NCBI RefSeq assembly: GCF_000424065.1
Contig: NZ_AUJE01000034.1
Span: 1-42,194 of the forward strand
Origin: Selenomonas ruminantium subsp. ruminantium ATCC 12561
GTDB lineage: Bacteria; Bacillota; Negativicutes; Selenomonadales; Selenomonadaceae
Direction of reading: 5' to 3'
Length of the DNA stretch: 42,194 bases
The translations under genes and the position numbers were made by a program. Below the pieces are notes generated by a model. It had not been told where the DNA came from. It searched no databases and worked only from the letters and a program-made list of their open reading frames with translations. Shown in pieces: positions 1 through 7,336 of this stretch (positions are counted from its first letter, which is position 1; every line of letters begins with the position of its first letter).

Positions 1-65
1 CCCCTGACAACGTATGACCTGGATACCTTTATCACGAACTTGCCGACAAACTGCAATTTAATCTA

Positions 66-163
66 CGCAATAAGCCCGCGGGACTGGTAATGTTTCTCGC
101 AGCTTTTGACAAGTCTGTCTATAGAGAAGAAAAATATCACCAGCCCCACGGGCATCTTTACGC
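66..163. repeat. Palindromic repeat, copy A
   Basis: An imperfect inverted repeat has arms at about 74-98 and 124-153. The loop, around 101-120, reads roughly GCTTTTGACAAGTCTGTCT. The same architecture and loop recur in copies B and C near 26.2-26.4 kb. The element ends about 30 bases from the stop of the first gene, on that gene's 3' side. A reading frame can be drawn through it, but the repeat itself explains that frame. Function is unknown; it may be a REP/BIME-like or MITE-like hairpin. Confidence 0.75.
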
Positions 164-190
164 TTCGCTGTTCCACGCACTAAAGCTAAA

Positions 191-916
191 TCATTGCACC
201 TTGATAACCCCCGGCTGCACAATCTTCCACGCGCCCAGCCGCTGGGTAAAACGTGCGGGGAGTTTAACCTGAATCTGTTTGAAACTGCCTTTTTCATAAT
301 TAGAGGCAAAAGTTTCCTTCATTCCCTTACGGTTATGCAATTCCGCATTATACTCCACCAAAGGATTCGGTACCACGACAAAAGTTTCCTCTTTTCCTGG
401 AACTTGCCAAGCCCAAAAATTACTAAGTTCCACTTCATCCACGGGTGCATACAACGGACTTCCTCCACCGGTCTCTGTATCGGAGGTTTCCACACAAATC
501 AGCAAATGCAAGCGGTTATTGCGCACGAAATCCTCACAAGCCTTCGCGGCCTTAGGCACTTCCATGCTGTTGGCCAAATTATTATAATCGTCCACAAACC
601 TCTGCCAAACCTCCTGTTTTAATGCTCCTTCATCTGCACTAGCCGAAGCCACATTAAAAGCCGATTTGGGTACGCCCTTATCCACAGGAACAGCTTCCTT
701 GAACTGATATTTAACCAGCTGCTCCTTTATGCCCTTTATCTCTCGCTGCATGGATTTGAACTCCCGTTCCAAATCCTCTATCTTAGCTATTTTTTCCCGA
801 TTACTGATATGAACTGAATAATTATAAGAGATTCCCACTAAGGCAACAAAACTGATAACCCCCACCAATATCAGCACAATATGCGCTACCATCGGGGGAA
901 ATAATCCTGCTTCCAT
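191..916 (-). CDS. Membrane-anchored protein of unknown function
   Basis: I do not recognise this 241-residue protein. It has one N-terminal hydrophobic segment at about residues 9-32 with little ahead of it, so it is probably an inner-membrane anchor with the rest facing outward. A charged, coiled-coil-like stretch follows at about 38-70 (KIEDLEREFKSMQREIKGIK). The C-terminal half is soluble, mixed alpha/beta in composition, and contains several aromatic residues. The ATG at 916 follows a weak GGGG-type ribosome site. The gene lies 18 bases downstream of the next gene on the same strand, which has the same plan (membrane anchor, charged linker, globular tail), so the two are probably one transcript and may act together at the envelope. 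Palindromic repeat copy A follows its stop. Confidence 0.7.
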   Translation of the reverse strand: MEAGLFPPMVAHIVLILVGVISFVALVGISYNYSVHISNREKIAKIEDLEREFKSMQREIKGIKEQLVKYQFKEAVPVDKGVPKSAFNVASASADEGALKQEVWQRFVDDYNNLANSMEVPKAAKACEDFVRNNRLHLLICVETSDTETGGGSPLYAPVDEVELSNFWAWQVPGKEETFVVVPNPLVEYNAELHNRKGMKETFASNYEKGSFKQIQVKLPARFTQRLGAWKIVQPGVIKVQ

Positions 917-934
917 ACAATCACCCCATCCTCA

Positions 935-1654
935 TCATTTCTGCTGTTTTTTGCCATTGAAAATATCACAAAGCTCTATCATATTCTTTATACGTGTAGC
1001 CTCCGTAGCCGACAACATGCGGTCATCATTAGAGCCTCCCTTTACACCTATCATTAAAATTTTTCCTGCCAACTGATCGCCAACTTCCCGCATTCCCTTC
1101 AAAGTCTCCGGGTCCGCCACCTGATCACACCATTCCATAATCCCGCTATTGGTATTAGACGTTACGACATTGCCGCTAGCTCTTACGAAATAAATATCTT
1201 CTTCCGTGACCTGCAAGCCCACTCCTTTAAAATTCATCGGCTGCCTGCCACGATGCCGCAAAATTACATGAATTACTGCCGTTCCTCCAGCATCCCGGAC
1301 AAGATATGGTTGTAAGAAGATACCATCTTCTATGGGATCTTCATAACGGTAATAAGTAGCTCCATCCATTTCCTTGCTCACCAGCATATCTGCTGTCAGG
1401 CCGCGGATAACCTGATCCGGTTCCTCTGCCCTTCCTGTACGCTTGTCGAGCAATTCCTGCTTACGACGGGCTTTCTCTTTGGCCTTGGCCTCCTTCTCCT
1501 CTTTAGCCTTTAATTCTGCCTGTTTAGCTGCGTCCTTCTTATCCTGTTCTGCCTGAACGATAGCCCTTGTCTGATCATATTGAATTGCAGCATAATAACC
1601 TCCAGCTCCTGCTACGGCAACAACCAGCAGTACCAAAAAGATATATTTCGCCAT
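935..1654 (-). CDS. Membrane-anchored protein with charged coiled-coil linker, unknown function
   Basis: This unrecognised protein of about 239 residues has an N-terminal membrane segment (residues about 4-24, rich in Leu, Val, Ala and Gly). A Lys/Glu/Ala-rich helix follows at about 30-75 and looks like a coiled coil, then a globular domain of about 160 residues with two Cys (in MEWCDQ and ELCDIF). I chose the ATG at 1654 because AAGGAG sits about 8 bases upstream; an upstream in-frame ATG at 1693 has no ribosome site. It precedes the other membrane-anchored gene by 18 bases, which suggests a two-gene operon. The product may sit in the periplasm attached to the inner membrane. No catalytic motif was visible. 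Confidence 0.7.
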   Translation of the reverse strand: MAKYIFLVLLVVAVAGAGGYYAAIQYDQTRAIVQAEQDKKDAAKQAELKAKEEKEAKAKEKARRKQELLDKRTGRAEEPDQVIRGLTADMLVSKEMDGATYYRYEDPIEDGIFLQPYLVRDAGGTAVIHVILRHRGRQPMNFKGVGLQVTEEDIYFVRASGNVVTSNTNSGIMEWCDQVADPETLKGMREVGDQLAGKILMIGVKGGSNDDRMLSATEATRIKNMIELCDIFNGKKQQK

Positions 1655-1737
1655 AACAGACACTCCTTCCCTGTGCAAAGTGACACTTTTCATTGTAGTT
1701 ATACGCCCCGAATACAGAAATTTCCTGCAAAATATAG

Positions 1738-1772
1738 AAAAAACTGAGACTATGAATAAACATAGCCTCAGT
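1738..1772 (-). terminator. Rho-independent terminator of the amylase transcript
   Basis: On the minus strand an 11-bp stem (CTGAGGCTATG pairing with CATAGTCTCAG, one G-U pair) with a TTTATT loop is followed by six T. It lies about 20 bases after the amylase stop codon and marks the end of the starch locus. Confidence 0.9.
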
Positions 1773-1793
1773 AAGGGGATATAAAGGGATTAT

Positions 1794-4700
1794 TTATTTT
1801 ACCAGCATTAACCCCTGGTTAGGGTTCAAATGAAGCTTAATACGCCCCTCGGACACCATTGCCGCCTGACCTGTAAGCTGGTCTGTAAGCACAGTCCCAT
1901 CAGCGGCGAAGGATGCCGGCAGTTCCACGTCCGTGTCTTTGCCACGATTTAAAACAATCACCGCAGCTTCACCTTTATCATTGGTCCTGGCAAAAGCATA
2001 AACATCACCTTTTGCCAGCAGCGTCTCTACATCACCATGAGCGAAAAGCTGCTTATGCTGCTGCCGCACAGCAATAACCTGCCGATAGAATTCCACCAGG
2101 TCCTTGTCCTCCCGCCCCCAAGGGTAAGTGCGGCGACAATCCGGATCTGCACTGCCATAGACACCGGCTTCATCTCCATAATAAATGGTGGGCATGCCGG
2201 GATACCCCATCAGGAACATGGCCGCCAGTTTCAGCCGGGCCTTGCCTAAGCGGTAGTCAAAGTCCTGCCGGGAAGCCTGCGCCACATTTTCCTTGCCGCC
2301 GCCAAACTTATAGATGGCGCGGACCGTATCATGGGAATCCACGATATTCATCAGATTGTACAGAGCTTCCTTGGGATAGTTCTGCCGCAGCACCGTCAGT
2401 TCATCATCACAGGCTTCTGCCTTGCCCTGATTCAGGAAAAGATCGCCGACAGCAAAGGACAGTTTGTAGTTCATGACAGAGTCAAACTGGTCGCCAGTCA
2501 GGAACTGGGAGCCGTCCTGCCAGATTTCGCCCAGCAGCATGGGCTCATCCCCGGACTTGGTGCGGATGGACTTTACCGATTTGCGGACATTCTGCCAGAA
2601 GCCCGGCGGCACTTCCTTGGCCACATCCAGCCGCCAGCTGGACAGGCCATCATCAAACCACTTCATGATGACACCCTTCTGCCCGTTCCGTCCCCGCAGC
2701 AGATAATCACCCAAATCGGATACCTGTGTCCCGGCTTCACTGCCGGGATAATCCGCATCACGGAATGGCGTCAGGCTGTCAAAGCCCTGCCAATCATGAT
2801 AGGCATACTTCGCCCCCATGCTATCCTTCGTCTTTTCATTACGGATTTCAAACCAGTTTTCCCAATGCCAGGGCGAGAATACTTGTCCTTCAGCTTCCAG
2901 CTGTTTCTTTGCCTCAGCCTTAGCCGCCTCAAGCTTCATATGCTTATCATTCATCAGGTCGTAGATCCGGGACCAGTATTCATAGGCGCCCACGGTCTTG
3001 TACTTGCCATAGCGGTCAAAGTAGATGGAGTCATCCCCCACATGGTTGAACACGCCGTCCATGATGAGGTGCATGCCCCGCTTCTGCATTTCTGCGGCCA
3101 GGGTCTGCAACTCCTTCTCCGTGCCCAGCATGGGGTCGATATGACCGTAATCCACCGCATCATAGCGATGATTGGAGCAGGCGGCCGACAGGGGATTCAC
3201 ATAGATGGCCGTAATGCCCAGCTTCTGCAGATAGTCCAGCTTCTGGGTGATGCCGGCAATATCGCCGCCAAAGAAATCATTGCATTCCCATTTGTCCCCA
3301 TCCGCTGCGGGAGACTTGCTAGCATTGGCCGGCAGATCCGTCCAGTCACGGTGCTGCACGGGCTGATTGCCCCGGGCCGTGGTCCGGGCATTATCATTGG
3401 ACGGATCCCCATTGAAGAACCGGTCTGGGAAAATCTGATAGGCCACCGCTTCCTTGGCCCAGTCCGGGGTATGGTAGTCAGCACTGTACACCGTCAGCTG
3501 GAAGGGCTTAGCCCCCCGCAGTTTAAGGGCGCCCGTATGGCCCGGCTTATCATCATCGCCGTATTCCTTGGTATCATCCAACACGAACTTATAGCCATAG
3601 ATGCCATTTTCCTGCGGACGGATGGTGACTTCCCAATAATCCCGCCCGCCGTGGCTTTCCTTCAAAGCCAGCGGATATTCCATTTTCGTGCCGGCGGCAT
3701 AGTCTGGATTGTACTCATCGCCACCATTAGCCGTAATCTTTGCCTTGTAAAGCACGGCTTTGACATTTGCGGCTTCATCCTTGCCCACAGCCAGCCGCAG
3801 CGTTACCGGAGATCCTGCCTTGATAGCTTCAAAGGGCACGCGGTAAGCCTTGCTCCAGCTATCATGCTCCACCAGCTTTTCCGAAATGCGCCCATCATCC
3901 GCGATCAAGCGGTTTTCCTTGCTATCATAATAGAATGTCACCGCGCCATCTTTTTTGATATGCACCGTCTGCGTCAAGGGCTTTTTGCCCTTCTGCGCCA
4001 CTTTGACCTCGTAGCTGCCAGCTTTCAGCTCCACCGTCTGCTGATAGAACTCCGCCAGCTGCAAGTCCTGCATGGTGTCGTCCTTGAGCGCCCCGAAACT
4101 GCCGCTGAGCTTGGGCAGGCTGGCAGCATCCAGCAGCTTGTAACTCGTGCTGTCGGCAATGGCATGCGTTTTATCATTGTAATAGAACGTAACCTTCTGC
4201 GCCTTGGGCAAAGTCAGCTGCACATTGGCACCGTCAAAATTGCCGCCAAGTCCATAATTCTCTGCCCAGCTGCCGCCCACGGCAATCTTGTAATAGTAAG
4301 TTCCGGCGGGCAGATCCACGGACAGACTGTAGGTATCATGCCCCAGCGGCTTCATCCGGGTGGCCATATCGCCCGGGTCCCAATCCTTCTGGGCGCCGGC
4401 CTTGGACTGCACGGTTCCGGCCAGCACAACCACACGCCCCTGTGCCGCTTCTGCCTTTTTCGCTGCGGCCTGATCCGCCTCCATGCCCTCGTAGCTGACC
4501 GTAGTTTCATGGCTCAGGCTGTCATAGGTAAAGGTGACTTCTTTCTCCGCCGCAAGTTTCAGGCTGATATTGCCGCCATCACGGGCACCGCCTGCACCGT
4601 AATTCTCATTCCAGCTGCCGCCGATGGCAACCTTGAATTCATAATTACCCTTGGGCAGTTTGCCTTTAAGCTGATACTTGCCATTGCCCACAGGCTGCAT

Positions 4701-4922
4701 GATTGTAGCACCATCAGCAGGTGCCCAGTCTGTGCCAGCCCCGAGCTTGCTCTGCACCGTGCCCACCAGCACCACATCCGCGGCACCTACGGCTGCGGCT
4801 TCCGCCACAGAAAAGCTTCTCACGGGGGCGGCAAGGTCTGCCGGCATCCACACTGGTGCGGCCAAAAGCCCGAAGGCCAAGGACATGCTGACGGCCTGAC
4901 GTAAATATTTTTCGCGACTCAT
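1794..4922 (-). CDS. Secreted alpha-amylase/amylopullulanase with tandem X25 modules (GH13)
   Basis: This enzyme of 1042 residues should cut alpha-1,4 and possibly alpha-1,6 bonds of starch or pullulan outside the inner membrane. A signal peptide covers about residues 1-43. Two related beta modules follow at about 49-145 and 163-258, with repeated GTVQSK, DW.P and GGSW.ENYG motifs typical of pullulanase X25 modules. A third, shorter beta segment lies at about 270-345 and a CBM34-like N-domain at about 352-480. The GH13 barrel has region I DGVFNHVGD, region II WRLDVAKE (nucleophile about D766), region III GEIW (acid/base about E799) and region IV NIVDSHD (about D862). A small beta domain closes the chain. 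The ATG at 4922 has GAGGAG 8 bases upstream. The porin gene lies 27 bases upstream, so they are likely cotranscribed. There is no SLH domain or lipobox, so it may be periplasmic or released. Exact bond specificity is inferred. Confidence 0.9.
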   Translation of the reverse strand: MSREKYLRQAVSMSLAFGLLAAPVWMPADLAAPVRSFSVAEAAAVGAADVVLVGTVQSKLGAGTDWAPADGATIMQPVGNGKYQLKGKLPKGNYEFKVAIGGSWNENYGAGGARDGGNISLKLAAEKEVTFTYDSLSHETTVSYEGMEADQAAAKKAEAAQGRVVVLAGTVQSKAGAQKDWDPGDMATRMKPLGHDTYSLSVDLPAGTYYYKIAVGGSWAENYGLGGNFDGANVQLTLPKAQKVTFYYNDKTHAIADSTSYKLLDAASLPKLSGSFGALKDDTMQDLQLAEFYQQTVELKAGSYEVKVAQKGKKPLTQTVHIKKDGAVTFYYDSKENRLIADDGRISEKLVEHDSWSKAYRVPFEAIKAGSPVTLRLAVGKDEAANVKAVLYKAKITANGGDEYNPDYAAGTKMEYPLALKESHGGRDYWEVTIRPQENGIYGYKFVLDDTKEYGDDDKPGHTGALKLRGAKPFQLTVYSADYHTPDWAKEAVAYQIFPDRFFNGDPSNDNARTTARGNQPVQHRDWTDLPANASKSPAADGDKWECNDFFGGDIAGITQKLDYLQKLGITAIYVNPLSAACSNHRYDAVDYGHIDPMLGTEKELQTLAAEMQKRGMHLIMDGVFNHVGDDSIYFDRYGKYKTVGAYEYWSRIYDLMNDKHMKLEAAKAEAKKQLEAEGQVFSPWHWENWFEIRNEKTKDSMGAKYAYHDWQGFDSLTPFRDADYPGSEAGTQVSDLGDYLLRGRNGQKGVIMKWFDDGLSSWRLDVAKEVPPGFWQNVRKSVKSIRTKSGDEPMLLGEIWQDGSQFLTGDQFDSVMNYKLSFAVGDLFLNQGKAEACDDELTVLRQNYPKEALYNLMNIVDSHDTVRAIYKFGGGKENVAQASRQDFDYRLGKARLKLAAMFLMGYPGMPTIYYGDEAGVYGSADPDCRRTYPWGREDKDLVEFYRQVIAVRQQHKQLFAHGDVETLLAKGDVYAFARTNDKGEAAVIVLNRGKDTDVELPASFAADGTVLTDQLTGQAAMVSEGRIKLHLNPNQGLMLVK

Positions 4923-4949
4923 CAATATAGCTCCTCTCAAATCAGGGAA

Positions 4950-6470
4950 TCAGAAATGGAAGTCCAGCCAACTGCGCAGTATGCGGCGGTTATGGGTGGA
5001 AGCTCCCGCCCAGCTGTTGTTGGTATTTTCGGTCAGCTGGGCATACATGGTTTCCCATTCCACATTCTTCCAGGGAACGCATTTGAAACCATAGTACCAG
5101 CCTCTGACGCCATTGATGCCGGTTGGTTCGCGGGTCGCCCACTCGTCATCATGTCCCAGATCCGCCAGGCAGCCGAGATTGACCCATTTCGCATAAAGGC
5201 CATAGCTGCCCACCTTGTTGATATCCGCGCCCCGGTATTCAATCTTGACCGCCAGGTCCCGGTTGGCTTTGCCGTTCTGCGCCCAGTTATTATAGGGCTT
5301 ATTGACATCGGCATCGGATTGGACAATCGAACCGGTGATGGCCAAATCCTTCAGGGGCTTTACCTTTAGGTCCAGTCCATAGAAATTCTTGGCACCGGAA
5401 TAATAGCCACTGTTAAGATCGTTTTCATCCAAAGTGTGCTGGAGAACCCGGGCATAAGCCACATTGGCATCCACATATTTGCCCAAAGGACCCCAGAAAT
5501 CGATTGCGGCAGAAATCGGTGCCCGGTTGGTATAATACTTCGTGTCGGTAACCTGCAAGACACCAGCAGCATTCGGCGCCACCGTTTCCACCGTCTGGCT
5601 CCAATCCGCTGACGGCTTGAAATACTGGCCGCTGAACCACCATCCATGTCCTTTAGGGATCGCATGATAGGTGGCAACACCATCAATCTGACCGCCCAGC
5701 AACAAGTTCTGCATACCGATGCCATTCCACTTGCGGCCGATGTTGGTATACCAGTCATGATTCTTGCCTAAAGCCAGTTCTACCCAGATGTTGGAGATGG
5801 AGCCGTTATGATTGGCATCATTGTTGGCATTATCACGGTCCTGTGCCGAAACGCCCTTATTGATCGTATAGGCCTGGCCATTCTGAGTCTTGACCACCTG
5901 TGTGGTCAGATATTCCCGATCACGGAAACGTGCATTCTTCTCAATCGTAAAGCGCGCCGTCATATGAGGATTGACTTTCAGGGAACCTTCCAAATCCATA
6001 TAGAACCGATTATTATAATCGCCGCCATAGCCATCATTCTTCAGGCCATTGTCGTTGCCCATCTGCACCCGGGCCAGGCCATGAAGCTGGAAGCGATCCG
6101 TCTTTTCCTTCAATTCCTTGATATCCTTGTCATGCGCATCCACACGCCGTTTCAACGTATCAAGTTCACCGGAATATTCTGCGGAAAGTTTGTCCAGCAC
6201 AGCCTTATCACCAAAGCTCGTATCCTTCTTCTGCATGGCCTTGGCCACGATGGAGGCCACCTCATAGCGGGTCATGGTACGTCCGCCCTGGAAAGTGCTG
6301 TCGCCCATGCCTTCAATGACGCCTTCCTTTGCCAGATAATCCAAGGCTTCATAGCTCCAATGATCCTTGGGGACATCGGTGAAACTATCAGCACTGGCAG
6401 CATAGACCTGCCCCATAGCCCCCACGGTCAACCCGGCTAAGATTGCGGCAACTTTCCTGTTCATTTTCAT
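4950..6470 (-). CDS. SLH-domain outer-membrane porin
   Basis: This 506-residue protein has a signal peptide (cleavage about after VYA24) and one S-layer homology domain (residues about 29-80, FTDVPKDHWSYEAL to RYEVASIVAKAM). A coiled coil follows at about 90-126, then a region rich in beta-strand, Tyr, Trp and Gly running to the terminal WLDFHF. The C-terminal Phe is the usual outer-membrane assembly signal. In Negativicutes such proteins (Selenomonas Mep45 type) bind peptidoglycan through SLH and form the barrel in the outer membrane. The ATG at 6470 has GGGAG 8 bases upstream and beats an upstream in-frame start at 6509. Its place between the cytoplasmic alpha-glucosidase/HAD pair and the secreted amylase suggests it admits maltodextrins; that substrate is inference. 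The region before it holds an AT-rich palindrome (TATATTAATATA) that probably belongs to its promoter. Confidence 0.9.
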   Translation of the reverse strand: MKMNRKVAAILAGLTVGAMGQVYAASADSFTDVPKDHWSYEALDYLAKEGVIEGMGDSTFQGGRTMTRYEVASIVAKAMQKKDTSFGDKAVLDKLSAEYSGELDTLKRRVDAHDKDIKELKEKTDRFQLHGLARVQMGNDNGLKNDGYGGDYNNRFYMDLEGSLKVNPHMTARFTIEKNARFRDREYLTTQVVKTQNGQAYTINKGVSAQDRDNANNDANHNGSISNIWVELALGKNHDWYTNIGRKWNGIGMQNLLLGGQIDGVATYHAIPKGHGWWFSGQYFKPSADWSQTVETVAPNAAGVLQVTDTKYYTNRAPISAAIDFWGPLGKYVDANVAYARVLQHTLDENDLNSGYYSGAKNFYGLDLKVKPLKDLAITGSIVQSDADVNKPYNNWAQNGKANRDLAVKIEYRGADINKVGSYGLYAKWVNLGCLADLGHDDEWATREPTGINGVRGWYYGFKCVPWKNVEWETMYAQLTENTNNSWAGASTHNRRILRSWLDFHF

Positions 6471-6528
6471 ACCCAAAGCTCCCTTTCTCCAACTACAACA
6501 CATATTCATATATTAATATATTCATTCA

Positions 6529-6549
6529 GACTCCTCCCATAAAGGAGTC
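6529..6549 (-). terminator. Weak hairpin between HAD gene and porin gene
   Basis: A 7-bp stem (GACTCCT with AGGAGTC) with a 7-base loop follows the HAD stop. No clear T-run follows on the minus strand, so it may only partly stop transcription or may stabilise mRNA. It leaves open whether the PTS-GH13-HAD transcript continues into the porin and amylase genes. Confidence 0.35.
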
Positions 6550-6562
6550 CTTTATGCAATTG

Positions 6563-7336
6563 TCATAAATTCGCCAGCAGCATGCCGCCAACGGAGGAAT
6601 ACACTGCCCTAGCCTTTTCTTTGATGACTTCCCTGGCCGTATCTACCGTGAAGCCGGCGAAGGTTTCCAGCATGGGCAGGTCATTGCTCTCATCACCGAT
6701 GGCATAGACCTCGGCATCCTCCCAATCCATCAGCTCCAGCAGCTTCTTAATTCCCTGACTCTTGCTGACCCCGGCAGGGGTGATATCCACGCTGCAGCCA
6801 TTGGGGTAGGCCGTCACATATTCACCATACTTCTCATTGATGATGGCGCTGGTCTCATCTGCCTCACTGGCTTCGTGATAGCCCAGGCAGAACTGATGGA
6901 TCCGGGGCAGGCTCATGATGTCCTGCTCCTGTATCTTCACAATGGGAAAATCCCACTCCAGCGCCTCCCGCATGATCCAGGAGCCTTCCCGCTCGTGGTA
7001 GAGATATGTCTTGTCCACGGCGGAAAAGGCAAAGTGGAAGGAACGGCGCACGGAAGGCTCCCGCACGATTTCCGTCAGCACTTTCAAGGGAATGTTGCCC
7101 TGCCACAGGGGCGTGCCATCGGCCCGAAGGATGATTCCGCCATTATTGCAGATGGCATAATCGGACTCAATGCCATAGTATTTCAGCTGTGGGCTAAGCA
7201 TGCCGTAGTCCCGGCCGCTGACTACGCCAAATTTATGGCCCGCCGCCCGCCAGGCCTTCACGCCCTCCACGTCCTCGGCCGCAATGGTTCGCTGACGGAA
7301 CAAGGTTCCATCATAATCGCTTGCGCCTATCTTCAT
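6563..7336 (-). CDS. Cof-type HAD-superfamily sugar phosphatase
   Basis: This 257-residue cytoplasmic phosphatase belongs to the Cof/IIB branch of the HAD family, whose members remove phosphate from sugar phosphates and similar small molecules. Motif I is DYDGT (nucleophile D7, acid D9), a Ser sits in VVSGRD near residue 40, the motif III Lys is about K192 (GVSKSQG) and motif IV is GDESND at 214-219. The long insert between motifs II and III is the type IIB cap. Its ATG overlaps the stop of the upstream alpha-glucosidase gene as ATGA, so translation is coupled. Behind a PTS permease and an alpha-glucosidase, a role in dephosphorylating an imported sugar phosphate (for example maltose 6'-phosphate) is attractive but is inference. 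Confidence 0.9.
   Translation of the reverse strand: MKIGASDYDGTLFRQRTIAAEDVEGVKAWRAAGHKFGVVSGRDYGMLSPQLKYYGIESDYAICNNGGIILRADGTPLWQGNIPLKVLTEIVREPSVRRSFHFAFSAVDKTYLYHEREGSWIMREALEWDFPIVKIQEQDIMSLPRIHQFCLGYHEASEADETSAIINEKYGEYVTAYPNGCSVDITPAGVSKSQGIKKLLELMDWEDAEVYAIGDESNDLPMLETFAGFTVDTAREVIKEKARAVYSSVGGMLLANL

Noticed and set aside
1-90. Possible 3' end of a plus-strand gene (29 open codons ending at 90)
   Set aside because: The open stretch runs into the repeat, is short, and shows no recognisable motif.
58-309. Minus-strand reading frame of 83 codons at the left edge
   Set aside because: It crosses the palindromic repeat and overlaps the first gene in another frame. A similar peptide arises at 26138-26341 only because the repeat recurs.
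2331-4904. Very long plus-strand open frame (857 codons) opposite the amylase
   Set aside because: It is antisense to a gene with clear GH13 motifs; codon bias of a GC-rich gene leaves the opposite frame open. There is no ribosome site or domain.
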